From Hibiscus mutabilis (taxonomy: Eukaryota > Streptophyta > Magnoliopsida > Malvales > Malvaceae), in the NCBI GenBank assembly GCA_019671005.1, contig CM033712.1, forward strand, positions 73,172,479-73,236,478: a DNA stretch of 64,000 bases. Direction: 5' to 3'. The notes beneath the pieces were generated by a model. The model saw only the letters and a list, made by a program, of their open reading frames with translations. It ran no database searches and was not told where the DNA came from. Shown one piece after another: positions 48,583 through 60,149 of this stretch (within the stretch, counting starts at the first letter, position 1; each line of letters begins with the position of its first letter). The translations under genes were made by a program, and so were the position numbers.

Positions 48583-48912
48583 TCATTTTTCTGACAAAAC
48601 ATCTCCTTTACTCTTTAATTTATCTGGCGGCAATTTTAACTCGATATCCGGTGCCTGCAAAATGGAAGGGAAATTTTTAATTTTTGAGGGAGTTAAGCGT
48701 AGATCATAATTAACAAATGAAGGATTTTGCAACTCCCTAATTTTGTTGTTGTGGCCTTCCAATTCCCTGCACAAACCATCGGATAAATTAGGTTCAACAA
48801 GTTCACCAACTAAAGGTTCATAAATACCAATGAAGCTAATGTTTGGCATAGAATTTGGGTGTTTCATCGCCTTATAGACGTCAAACTTAACAACCTCATC
48901 GTCAAATTTCAT
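48583..48912 (-). pseudogene. Athila-like post-protease linker, copy 1
   Basis: A minus-strand frame of 109 residues with KFDVYKAMKHPNSMPNISFI, then NLSDGLCRELEGHN and DIELKLPPDKLKSKG. It resembles the acidic linker that leads to the reverse transcriptase in Athila elements, but no RT follows and the frame ends. The duplicate at 53746-53964 is shorter because of an indel. Confidence 0.55.
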
Positions 48913-48981
48913 GGTAAAAACACCACTCTTAACGTCAATTTTTGTATTCGTCGTGCTAAGGAAGGGTCGACCGAGAAGGAT

Positions 48982-49272
48982 TTATGAAGAAGTGTTGGAC
49001 TGATCGTTTTTCGTGTCTATTACATAGAAAATTGCCGGAAAGATGAGGTCATTTACTTTTACTAGAACATTCCCAACTAGTCTTTCCAGGTATATGACGG
49101 ATCGATCAGCTAGTTGTATTGTCACTTTTGTATCCTTCAAGGGCTCAGTAGATAGTGAGTTATATAGAGAAATATGCATAACATTAATAGATGCACTTAA
49201 ATCACACATTGCACGTTTTATACCAACATTACCAATTTTGCAGGGAATGGCAAACATACCTTGGTCCTTCAA
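48982..49272 (-). pseudogene. Athila-like aspartic protease, copy 1
   Basis: Minus-strand frame, 96 residues: MFAIPCKIGNVGIKRAMCDL, then SASINVMHISLYNSL, and VNDLIFPAIFYVID. It is the retropepsin fold of Athila/gypsy elements. The active site reads CDLSASIN where most copies read DLGAS, so D is kept and the following residues vary. It would process gag. It is uncoupled from the gag frames by stops. Confidence 0.8.
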
Positions 49273-49840
49273 CTTTGGTGGCAGCCTTCACTGAAAAACT
49301 GCTGAGACGTGTTCTCTGAGATTAACTTTTTCGATTTCGAGCAGTCTTTTGTTAGTGCATAAATCTTTTAAAAATTTATCAAACCTTGGTACCTTTTAGA
49401 TTACCTCTAGCAGTAGAATATTAATTTCTACTTTCCGAAATACATCTAAGATCTCATTCTCTTCAGCTTGTTTGTCTCGCTTTACCAACCTCGGTGGGAA
49501 AAGAGGTGGCGTGGCATAGGGAGATGGCGTAGGAAGAGTTTGTGACTCAGCTTTCTTCTTCTTCTGGGTTTCTACGTCAACATCCATTTTCCTTTTCTAG
49601 AACTCTAATTCATCTTTCTTCTGGGGTTCTGCGGCATTATCTTTAGGGACTGGCGTTGTGACAACAGTGCCACTTCGAAGGGTGATTGCACTAACATTTT
49701 CTCATGGGTTCGCCTTGGTTTACGACGGCAGCTCCCCTCTGGATTCTAAACGACTCACCGCTAAAGTCAGTTGTCTTATTTTTTGTCAATTTCTTGAAAG
49801 TGCGCTTCAGTCTTTAGTTGAAATTTTTCTTGGGATAGCG

Positions 49841-50830
49841 TTAACCTTTCAACAATCGAATCCAATAATGGTTTTTGTGATTGATACTGCTGTGGTGCAG
49901 GTGGTTGATAAGCTTGATTTGGTTTCTGGTTTTGCGCATAATTGAAATTCGGATGATCTCTCCATCCTGGTTGTATGTGTTAGCATTAGGATTGTATGGT
50001 CTTTGGGAGGTCCGAGAAAATTGCCTATGGCATTTAATTACGCAAAGATCCTCCTCTTGTATCATCGGGCAACAATCCTTTAGATGTTCTAGACTAGTGC
50101 ATATCCCGCAAAGTCTAGTCGCGACTTTTTTATCTGCAACAAGGGATTGAACAATTTCAGCCAATTTTTCAATTCTATGTTCTAATGAAACGTTACTTAC
50201 CTCATGAACTCGCCGAGAGGGTTCACTAGAAGGGCGAAATTGCTGGGAATTAGCGGCCATCGTAGAGATTAGAGTTCTTGCTACTGTTGGGGTCATGTTC
50301 ACAAGTGCCCATCCACTTGCTGCATCAATCATCTTTATTTCCATCGAAGATAGGCCTTCATAGAAATACTGAAGAAGCGTTTATTTTGATAGCCCGTGTT
50401 ACGGGCAATTTGCGCATAACTTCTTAAATCTCTCCCAATAGTCGTATAACGACTCAATATTCTTTTATCGAATACTCAAGATGCTTTGTCTCAGTTCACT
50501 TGCCTTAGCCGTAGGGGAAAACCTATCAAGAAAAAGCCGTGTCATGTCAGTCCAAGTTGTAACAGAATTTGAAGGTAAGTCAAATCACCAATCATTCGCA
50601 ATATCAGCTAAAGAAAATGGAAAAGCGCGAAGTTTTATTTGATCTTCATATACTCTCTGTGGTTTTGTACTCAAACAAACTCTATGAAATTCTTTTAGGT
50701 GTTTATGCGGATTTTGCTCGGCAAACCATGATAGGTAGGTAAAAGATGTATCAAGCCCGTCTTCAGCGCGAATGGTGTTTCTCCATTCAGGAATGTAATA
50801 CACAACGGTTGTTGGTTGTGTGGTGCCGCG
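49841..50830 (-). pseudogene. Athila-like gag, copy 1
   Basis: Minus strand. N-terminal frame 50803-50585: TSFTYLSWFAEQNPHKHLKE, then the segment LRAFPFSLADIANDW; a stop (TGA after tgg) follows where the frame would continue. The middle part is decayed. Frame 50344-49841 has IDAASGWALVNMTPTVA, NSQQFRPS and a CCHC zinc knuckle CGICTSLEHLKDCC. Athila gag is larger and uninterrupted; this is broken by at least two stops. Confidence 0.8.
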
Positions 50831-51086
50831 ACAAGTTGGCGAATGGTTTAATCTTCATCAGCCATTTGAATCTGTTCATTGTCAGTGTGCTCAAAGTGTG
50901 TTTCAGCTGTGGAGGACAATTCTAGTTCTTATTGGAATCGATGTTGTCACTGTCTTCTTTCCCGAATGGTGCGCGTGTGCAACCTTCGGGCAACTACTTC
51001 TATTTTCGGTTCAAAATCTACAAATTTGCCCAGATTTTTCCTGGTCATAAATCAAAGCAAACAATATTAGTAACTTTGTCGTAGTC

Positions 51087-51105
51087 CTCGACAACTACGC
51101 CCATT
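51087..51105 (-). other. PBS-like site next to LTR B
   Basis: Read on minus after the LTR: tgggcgtagttgtcgagga. It resembles the Athila PBS tggcgccgttgccgggga with CG-to-TG-like changes. The identical site next to LTR C is at 56145-56163. Confidence 0.55.
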
Positions 51106-52114
51106 TGACAAGCGTCGTAATTTGTCAAATAATTTAAGCCTTAATCTCAAATTAAATAAATAAGACGTAGTATAGAGAAAAAGGTGTCGGTCCGCAAGGA
51201 CTAAGGAGTTCCAATATTGGTCTGAATCGATCTTTAACCAAGAAATATGCAAGTAAAAGAGGGGGTTTAGCGAAATGAGTTGAATAAATCTAAGTAAACG
51301 AAAATGATAAATAAAAAAAATAAATAATTGAAAGTAATTATGATAATATATAGCCTCTAGCTTTGCGTCACCTCAACTCGTTTCAATCACTTAAATAGAT
51401 TTTACTTCGAGTTCTTGCCGGTTACAGTCTACAAGGCCCAACCCTTGTAACTTGCTTTTCTCTATGATGAACTAATTTTCCAAGGCCAATCCCTCGAATT
51501 TAGCACTTGTTTGGATTAACGATGACAATCGATGTTAATGCCAATGTTGTATTCTGTGCTAGAAAAGCCCATGCTCAGATAATTCTGACTCAACGAGAAT
51601 CGTATCCGATCTTGATTTCCCTCAGCGGACCGCCGCTAAGTTTGTTCTTAGGGAGTTGAATTTGCTACAAGCCTACTCTTGTCCCTAACGGTAGATCAAA
51701 ACGTTGATCAAACCAATGCGCACTTTTGGAATGAAGGAGTCGAAATGTTTAAAGGAAAGGCCGATTGCCAATCCAAAATGCTGAAAATCAAGAAAAAAGT
51801 TTGAAGGTATGAAGAGCTTTTGCAATTCTGCCGAAATGAATTGGGTTTCGCTTAGCTATCGGCTAATAAAAAATTTAGCTAAACATGATTATGGAAGAAA
51901 GCATACTTAACATTTTTTTTAAATGAAGAAAAAAAACTTAAAAGAATAACATAAAGAGAAAGGAAATTTATAAAACTTAAAAACGAATAACAAGCCAAGA
52001 ACAAGAGATGATTCATAGCATACCCCAAAGGGGGTATTTATAGTATCTTAAAACCCTAAGAATAACCCTAAAATGATAAAAGATAAAACCTAAAAATGTT
52101 TAAATTAAATTCTA
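51106..52114 (-). repeat. Athila-like LTR B, truncated (1009 bp)
   Basis: Starts tgacaagcgtcgtaattt and is cut at the duplication junction 52114. It is nearly identical to the first part of LTR C and differs more from LTR A. Confidence 0.88.
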
Positions 52115-52957
52115 TGACAATAAGAGGGAAAAAACAACAAAATCGATTTGGGTTAAAAATTTGGTAAATCAAAGACAAGGATAAGGCTCAAAATTGGTTA
52201 TCTAAGAGGTAAATAAACAGAGGGTAGGCCATCTTTTGGGAAAAAGAAATGGGTTAAATCCTAATGCATCTATCACACTAAAGCATCACATTCAATCGTG
52301 TGGTATCGACAAGCATTATGCTACAAGTTCTAGAATGCAAAGAATTAGTCGGCACACTCAAAATTAACAAAGAGCAAGAAAGTGAATGTATGCTCATTAG
52401 GCTCAAAACTCACATGAAAGGTTAATTGCACTAAGTCATGCTATCAATTCAACCAATAAATGCATGAAATGTCAAGAATTTTAAAGAAAATCAATTAATC
52501 ATGCCAATTGCCATCATGCTTCCTAAATTCCAACAAAAGCGAGATTAAAATTCACAAAATCAAAGGAATAAAGTAAAATATGAGATAGGCAACAATCAAT
52601 TTTAACACATTAATTCAAGAAAAACTTAATTCCACCAAGTGAATAAGCAAAGTAAAATTTGATGCAATTTTCACCCAAGTCATATTATCCCAATATAAAA
52701 AAATATATAAAGAAGGAATAGAGATACTCTCCATATTTATTGATGGTAAGTAGTCATCGGGGATTTGATAGCACGTCACGAACCATGGTGGTGTTGGCCG
52801 GAGCGTGCAAGCAAGGAATGGCGGGTGCTCAAGAAACGATAGAGAGAGGCGTGGCTTTTGCAATGATGCGCGGCCTGAAGGGGAGAAAGGAGGTCGTGGA
52901 TTACAAAGAAAGGGACTGGATTTGGCGTTGTAAACTTGGGGGCAGGTTTGTAAGGGT

Positions 52958-52992
52958 AAAATAAAATAAAATAAAATAAAATAAAATAAAAA
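52958..52992. repeat. (AAAAT)n microsatellite, copy 2
   Basis: The same perfect AAAAT run as at 47900-47934, at the equivalent place. Confidence 0.9.
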
Positions 52993-53745
52993 GAAGAAGA
53001 ATGAAATAGGGGTCAACCTAGTTTGGAAAGTTGCGTTGTGAGGGTTGAGAGTTTGGGAAAATAAAAGTAAGAAGGAAATTGGGTTTGAAAAAACTTGTGC
53101 GTGGGGTCCATGGAAGAGGGATTTAAAATTGAAAGAAAATTGGGTTTAAAATAAGATAAAAATAGGAGATAAAGATAAAGAAATGGGTTAGGAAAAATAA
53201 ATAAAAAAAAACTAAAACCTAATAAATGTTCTTTGGGTGCAGAAGGACCAAAATGCCCCTTAATTCCCTTTCATTTTTTGTACATCTTCACGAGTCCACT
53301 GCTCATAGTGTGCAATTTCCATTTGCATTTTAAAAATTTTGCTTGTGCATGACCAAGCCATTCGAACCTTGAAAATCCTGTGCAATTTTATTTGGAAATA
53401 AATTAGATAAAAAATAAAAAATAAGTGAATGAAAACAAAACAAAGAAATAAAATGGAAATGAAAAAATAATAATGAAAATGAAAAATGGGTTGCCTCCAT
53501 TTAACGCTTAATTTAACGTCGCTTAGCTCGATGACTTGATTTAGACTACAGGCACTGTGACAAATACTTCCTCCAATTCATGTGCTTTATCCAACTGGGA
53601 ATTTTCCTATGAGAAATTTTACGTTCATTGAGTTCCTTCATTTTTCTGACAAAACATCTCCTTTACTCTTTAATTTATCTGGCGGCAATTTTAACTCGAT
53701 ATCCGGTGCCGCAAAATGGAAGGGAAATTTTAATTTTTGAGGGAG

Positions 53746-53964
53746 TTAAGCGTAGATCATAATTAACAAATGAAGGATTTTGCAACTCCCAATTTTGTTG
53801 TTGTGGCCTTCCAATTCCCTGCACAAACCATCGGATAAATTAGGTTCAACAAGTTCACCAACTAAAGGTTCATAAATACCAATGAAGCTAATGTTTGGCA
53901 TAGAATTTGGGTGTTTCATCGCCTTATAGACGTCAAACTTAACAACCTCATCACAAAATTTCAT
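53746..53964 (-). pseudogene. Athila-like post-protease linker, copy 2 (frameshifted)
   Basis: Same sequence as 48583-48912 up to an indel near 53790, after which the frame differs. A further indel at 53710 removes a base. Confidence 0.55.
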
Positions 53965-54062
53965 GGTAAAAACACCACTCTTAACGTCAATTTTTGTATT
54001 CGTCGTGCTAAGGAAGGGTCGTAATTTAGAAGGATTTATGAAGAAGTGTTGGGTGATCGTTT

Positions 54063-54326
54063 TTAAATGTCTATTACATAGAAAATTGCCGGAAAGATGA
54101 GGTCATTTACTTTTACTAGAACATTCCCAACTAGTCTTTCCAGGTATATGACGGATCGATCAGCTAGTTGTATTGTCACTTTTGTATCCTTCAAGGGCTC
54201 AGTAGATAGTGAGTTATATAGAGAAATATGCATAACATTAATAGATGCACTTAAATCACACATTGCACGTTTTATACCAACATTACCAATTTTGCAGGGA
54301 ATGGCAAACATACCTTGGTCCTTCAA
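54063..54326 (-). pseudogene. Athila-like aspartic protease, copy 2
   Basis: Identical to copy 1 through CDLSASIN and on to AIFYVID, then diverges at the C-terminus because the patch near 54060 differs (ttttaaatgtc in place of ttttcgtgtc). Confidence 0.8.
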
Positions 54327-55096
54327 CTTTGGTGGCAGCCTTCACTGAAAAACTGCTGAGACGTGTTCTCTGAGATTAACTTTTTCGATTTCGAGCAGTC
54401 TTTTGTTAGTGCATAAATCTTTTAAAAATTTATCAAACCTTGGTACCTTTTAGATTACCTCTAGCAAAGTAGAATATTAATTTCTACTTTCCCAAAATAC
54501 ATCTAAGATCTCATTCTCTTGACTTGTTTGTCTCGCTTTTACCAACCTCGGTGGGAAAAGAGGTGGCGTGGCATAGGGAGATGGCGTAGGAAGAGTTTGT
54601 GACTCAGCTTTCTTCTTCTTCTGGGTTTCTACGTCAACATCCATTTTCCTTTTCTAGAACTCTAATTCATCTTTCTTCTGGGGTTCTGCGGCATTATCTT
54701 TAGGGACTGGCGTTGTGACAACAGTGCCACTTCGAAGGGTGATTGCACTAACATTTTCTCATGGGTTCGCCTTGGTTTACGACGGCAGCTCCCCTCTGGA
54801 TTCTAAACGACTCACCGCTAAAGTCAGTTGTCTTATTTTTTGTCAATTTCTTGAAAGTGCGCTTCAGTCTTTAGTTGAAATTTTTCTTGGGATAGCGTTA
54901 ACCTTTCAACAATCGAATCCAATAATGGTTTTTGTGATTGATACTGCTGTGGTGCAGGTGGTTGATAAGCTTGATTTGGTTTCTGGTTTTGCGCATAATT
55001 GAAATTCGGATGATCTCTCCATCCTGGGTTGTATGTGTTAGCATTAGGATTGTATGGTCTTTGGGGAGGTCCGAGAAAATTGCCTATGGCATTTAA

Positions 55097-55890
55097 TTAC
55101 GCAGCATCCTCCTCTTGTATCATCGGGCAACAATCCTTTAGATGTTCTAGACTAGTGCATATCCCGCAAAGTCTAGTCGCGACTTTTTTATCTGCAACAA
55201 GGGATTGAACAATTTCAGCCAATTTTTCAATTCTATGTTCTAATGAAACGTTACTTACCTCATGAACTCGCCGAGAGGGTTCACTAGAAGGGCGAAATTG
55301 CTGGGAATTAGCGGCCATCGTAGAGATTAGAGTTCTTGCTACTGTTGGGGTCATGTTCACAAGTGCCCATCCACTTGCTGCATCAATCATCTTTATTTCC
55401 ATCGAAGATAGGCCTTCATAGAAATACTGAAGAAGCGTTTATTTTGATAGCCCGTGTTACGGGCAATTTGCGCATAACTTCTTAAATCTCTCCCAATAGT
55501 CGTATAACGACTCAATATTCTTTTATCGAATACTCAAGATGCTTTGTCTCAGTTCACTTGCCTTAGCCGTAGGGGAAAACCTATCAAGAAAAAGCCGTGT
55601 CATGTCAGTCCAAGTTGTAACAGAATTTGAAGGTAAGTCAAATCACCAATCATTCGCAATATCAGCTAAAGAAAATGGAAAAGCGCGAAGTTTTATTTGA
55701 TCTTCATATACTCTCTGTGGTTTTGTACTCAAACAAACTCTATGAAATTCTTTTAGGTGTTTATGCGGATTTTGCTCGGCAAACCATGATAGGTAGGTAA
55801 AAGATGTATCAAGCCCGTCTTCAGCGAGAATGGTGTTTCTCCATTCAGGAATGTAATACACAACGGTTGTTGGTTGTGTGGTGCCGCGAC
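55097..55890 (-). pseudogene. Athila-like gag, copy 2
   Basis: The frames 55861-55643 and 55402-55097 match copy 1, including TSFTYLSWFAEQNPHKHLKE, NSQQFRPS and the zinc knuckle CGICTSLEHLKDCC. A base change (gcgagaatgg for gcgcgaatgg) alters one residue. It has the same stops as copy 1, so they predate the duplication. Confidence 0.8.
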
Positions 55891-56144
55891 AAGTTGGCGA
55901 ATGGTTTAATCTTCATCAGCCATTTGAATCAGTTCATTGTCAGTGTGCTCAAAGTGTGTTTCAGCTGTGGAGGACAATTCTAGTTCTTATTGGAATCGAT
56001 GTTGTCACTGTCTTCTTTCCCGAATGGTGCGCGTGTGCAACCTTCGGGCAACTACTTCTATTTTCGGTTCAAAATCTACAAATTTGCCCAGATTTTTCCT
56101 GGTCATAAATCAAAGCAAACAATATTAGTAACTTTGTCGTAGTC

Positions 56145-56163
56145 CTCGACAACTACGCCCATT
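56145..56163 (-). other. PBS-like site next to LTR C
   Basis: Same as 51087-51105; this is the functional 5' position of the element. Confidence 0.55.
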
Positions 56164-57475
56164 TGACAAGCGTCGTAATTTGTCAAATAATTTAAGCCTT
56201 AATCTCAAATTAAATAAATAAGACGTAGTATAGAGAAAAAGGTGTCGGTCCGCAAGGACTAAGGAGTTCAATATTGGTCCAATCGATCTTTAACCAAGAA
56301 ATATGCAAGTAAAAGAGGGGTTTAGCGAAATGAGTTGAATAAATCTAAGTAAACGAAAATGATAAATAAAAAAATAAATAATTGAAAGTAATTATGATAA
56401 TATATAGCCTCTAGCTTTATATCACCTCAACTCGTTTCAATCACTTAAATAGATTTTACTTGAGTTCTTGCAGTTCTGATCTACAAGGCCCAACCCTTGT
56501 AACTTGCTTTTCTCTATGATGAACTAATTTTCCAAGGCCAATCCCTCGAATTTAGCACTTGTTTGGATTAACGATGACAATCGATGTTAATGCCAATGTT
56601 GTATTCGTGCTAGAAAAGCCCATGCTCGAGATAATTACGACTCAACGAGAATCGTATCCGATCTTGATTTCCCTCGGCGGACCGCGCTAAGTTTGTTCTT
56701 AGGGAGTTGAATTTGCTACAAGCCTACTCTTGTCCCTAACGGTAGATCAAAACGTTGATCAAACCAATGCGCACTTTTGGAATGAAGGAGTCGAAATGTT
56801 TAAAGGAAAGGCCGATTGCCAATCCAAAATGCTGAAAATCAAAAAAAAGTTTGAAGGTATGAAGAGCTTTTGCAATTACTGAAAAATGAATTGGGTTTAA
56901 ACAGCTATCGGCTAATAAAAAATTTAGCTAAACATGATTATGGAAGAAAGCATACTTAACATTTTTTTTAAATGAAGAAAAAAAACTTAAAAGAATAACA
57001 TAAAGAGAAAGGAAATTTATAAAACTTAAAAACGAATAACAAGCCAAGAACAAGAGATGATTCATAGCATACCCCAAAGGGGGTATTTATAGTATCTTAA
57101 AACCCTAAGAATAACCCTAAAATGATAAAAGATAAAACCTAAAAATGTTTAAATTAAATTCTAAATAAAAGATAATCCCAAGTTTAAATTTTAAATCTGA
57201 TTGATAAGCTATCGGCTGATAAGTTATCAACGTTGTTGACGTCATCTTCTAGAATTTTTAACGTGGCATCCAGTCAGCTTTTCATGCCCAGATTCATGCC
57301 CACTAACCCAGTCTTGACTCTGGCTAAAATTTACAGAATTCTGCCTCTTTTCAGTGTGTTTTCAAAAATTAAAGACCTATACGAAAAACATATAATAAAG
57401 ACCAGATTAGCATCATATTTGAATTATTAGAAGTATAATTAAAGATGAAACAGTGACCATTTTAGCTACTTATCA
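56164..57475 (-). repeat. Athila-like LTR C (5' LTR of the element), 1312 bp
   Basis: Starts tgacaagcgtcgtaattt and ends ttagctacttatca, followed by TSD agcct. Complete length, close to LTR A (1329 bp). Confidence 0.88.
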
Positions 57476-58396
57476 AGCCTTAGTAAGTATGGTATTGAGT
57501 ATCAATTATTGCATATCGAAGCATTGATATTGCCTATTGTTATGTGAATACCGAGCTATTGTTATTGAACCATTATTATGAAACTATTAAACTATTGTTT
57601 ATTGAAACTTGGGATCGAAGTATTGGATACAATTGGCATGTCATAGGATTCATGAGCTCATTGGTGTGGGATTATTGTGGTGCGGCGGAGGATAAATATA
57701 GAGACCACTATTGTTATTGTTGGTGATGAGGTGGAATTTGCATATCCATATACCGAGAGTCGATTCAAGGGAAAGATTATTGGTTATTGTTATTTTTTAT
57801 TGATGTGGAAATTATTGATATCAATTTTATTATTATTGTGATTATTGATGCCATGCTATGAATTAAGGATGTTGGACATTCCATGTTGATCCATATGTTT
57901 TGTTATTATGTTTAGTATTGTCATTGAATCATGATAGTTGGCATACCATGACCATTCATTGTTCATGGCTACCTCACTTAGACTATGTAAGTCTAATGCA
58001 TTCATCTTCCACATTTCAGGTTAAGAAAGTGATCGAGAACGAGATCGGGTTAGAGGAAGTTGAGTAAGTCACCACGAGCTTTAGAGTAATGTGTTTTGTC
58101 CCTATGAACTCCTAGAATGGTGGCGAAGTAGTTAAACTAGTTATTTTTGGATGTTTTAGTTAAGTGTATTAAGGCTATGTGTTGTATACGTTAAAGGCCT
58201 TAAATGACCCCTTTGAAAATGCTTAAAAGTGAGTTAATATGCATATTTGGCCTAAAGAAGGAAACTTGACATGCCATTAGAAATACAATTTGCAAAGTTT
58301 CTGGTAAAATTTGAATAAGGTTTGATTAGGTAAATCGAATAAAAACCAGAGAAATTCTGTCATTACATGTCAGAACGTATCATTACGGGTGATGGC

Positions 58397-58649
58397 GTAT
58401 CGATACAGCTAGGCATAAATTGGCTTAATGAAACAGGGTGTATCGATACAGTATAGGCGTATCGATACGAAATTTGGTCATTGGAATTTGGTTTGAAAAA
58501 TGGTATCGATACAGTTTAGAGCATATCGGTACGAGGGTCAACGCGTATTGATACGGACTTAGCTGTATCGGTACGGGTTTAATATCCTTGAATCTAGAAG
58601 ATGGAAATTAGGCTTAGCGTACCGATACAGTTCCAAGTGTATCGATACG
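58397..58649. repeat. array of nine GTATCGATAC palindromes
   Basis: Exact or one-to-two-base variants start at 58397, 58440, 58459, 58503, 58523, 58545, 58565, 58619 and 58639. The central TCGA or close variant is always flanked by inverted GTA/TAC. Adjacent copies are often about 20 bp apart (19, 20, 22, 20, 20), with larger gaps of 43-54 bp between groups. It lies inside the host LTR; the function is unknown. Confidence 0.85.
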
Positions 58650-59044
58650 GTGCTAGTTAAATCAGTTAAAATCTATAGAAAATAGTTTTCCATTGTTTAT
58701 AGAAAGGTCATTGAATATTGTATAGATTATTTAGAAGGGTAAATAAATTCCGATTAACATTGGCAGGATTATTGTTTACATGTTTAATTTCATTTTAGTA
58801 AGTTTAATTTCTGGAAAGGACCTCAAAATACTGAAATTATGATTTGTCCCTAAGCTTTGAGAAGTTTAAAATTGGTCTTGATTTTGATAAGATTAACAAC
58901 GGTTAGGTTTGTTAAGCCCTAAGAATGAATAATGTGACATTCAGAATAAGTATCGAACTCCGATTCTGATTCAGAATTTTGAATCTATTTTCCGTTAACG
59001 CTTTCCGACCCGGTTCTCTACCAGACCAGGGAGAGGGTGTTACA

Positions 59045-60149
59045 TGAAATTAGTTATTAGGTTCGTTTTAATATATATATATATGTATATTTTAAAAAAA
59101 TGATACACAAGCTTATTAAATTTAGGGTTTTGATTTAGAGCTCATGGATTTATTTTGTGAAGTTTAAAAATTAAAGATTTGGATTAAACTTTAGGTTTTA
59201 GGCCGATGAATTTAGGTGTAAAATTTTTAAGAAGGGTTGTAAATATTTTTTACGCAATATATATGTATCAAAATATAACTATTCTAAGAAAAAAAATAAT
59301 TTTAGCATAAAAATATATAGTTTAAAGGTTCATAACATTTAAGAGTTAAGACCGTCAATATTTTCAAACCTTGGTTGCACTTCTCCTTCTTTTCTTTGAA
59401 CATTAGAGACTTATTTTTTCATTTTTCTCTTTGTTTAATCGGCAACGATATCAATTTTGATGTTGGCTGTCGACCTCCGGTGATTTATATTTTTTATTTA
59501 TTTTGTTTTTTCTCATATGTTGTTGCGTTTTCTCTGTCTCTTTGAAATGTTTTCTTCGTTTTTATGACACGTCTCTGCCTTATGGCGTGTTACTATGGTT
59601 ACTTTGCATGTTTTTGGTGTTTTGTATGGTGGTCACGTAAAGTTGATCCCTTTTGAGTTGTTTGACTATGTAATTTATAACAAATTCTCATTCTTGGGAA
59701 TATGCGTGAAGATGGTTGCTGTTAATTTTGGGAATTTCATCTACATCGTGTTTTGACAACTTCCCAATGACTTTTCCTGCAATGGACCGTACAATTTTTT
59801 TTGGTGCAAAAAGGAAGTGAGTGATCTGACTGGTGCAACACTTATATTTTATCTTTAGATTTATCATTTTATTTTTTTATTGTTTTTTGATGTCTTAGAA
59901 ATTTTTAAAGTATTTGTTTATCAATAAAGTTGCTTGGTTAATGTGTCAAAAAATCATAACACTTAAAGTGTTGTAATTTTGATGGGAGATAATTTACTTC
60001 CTTTATTAAAATATTAATTGATTCAAATTTAGTTTAATTGCACAAAGTGTTAATTTGATATTCAAACTACAAATTTTTATAATTGATCTTCAATCAAATT
60101 TAGTAAAGATAATGGATATTGTGAAATTAATATGTCAAATTTTAGATTT
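59045..60149. mobile_element. non-coding, with a probable LINE 3' end near 59400-59960 (+)
   Basis: The part 59400-59960 is GT-rich like the LINE 3' UTRs above and ends with caataaagttgcttggttaa and tcaaaaaatc. The rest is AT-rich with no recognised feature. Confidence 0.4.

Larger units (their letters stand above)
47054..52114. repeat. tandem duplication, copy 1 (5061 bp)
   Basis: Runs from tgacaataagaggg (47054) to aaattaaattcta (52114). Copy 2 starts again at tgacaataagaggg (52115). It contains spacer, protease, gag, PBS and a 3'-truncated LTR B. Confidence 0.9.
52115..57163. repeat. tandem duplication, copy 2 (5049 bp)
   Basis: Direct repeat of 47054-52114. The rest of LTR C continues after 57163. 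It differs from copy 1 by small indels and short replaced patches. Confidence 0.9.
44946..57475 (-). mobile_element. Athila-like gag-protease element with internal tandem duplication, 12.5 kb
   Basis: Minus-strand element with LTR tgacaag..cttatca ends and a perfect target duplication agcct (44941-44945 and 57476-57480). From the 5' end (right): LTR C, PBS-like site, gag, protease, spacer, truncated LTR B, again gag, protease, spacer, then polypurine tract and LTR A. No reverse transcriptase, RNase H or integrase is present, so it is non-autonomous. A 5.06 kb direct duplication makes the two gag-protease units and the middle LTR. Confidence 0.85.
44037..59044 (+). mobile_element. Tekay/Del-like LTR (2.47 kb without insert), interrupted by an Athila-like element
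   Basis: Starts tgtaacaccctc and ends ggtgttaca, matching the large solo LTRs. Its own sequence is 44037-44945 and 57481-59044. It carries the LTR block atggctacctcacttagact..ttcaggtt (57965-58020), so it lies on +. No target duplication was found (ttagc versus tgaaa), and no gag or pol belongs to it. It is a solo LTR or one end of a deleted element. Confidence 0.7.

Noticed and set aside
47770..53016. Frames of 62 and 133 aa with SFFFFLFYFILFYFILPL on the minus strand
   Set aside because: They come from the (AAAAT)n microsatellite read in reverse and are duplicated with it.
44946..57475. Two independent Athila-like insertions side by side
   Set aside because: Only one perfect target duplication surrounds the whole block, and the unit junction at 52115 shows a direct tandem duplication instead.
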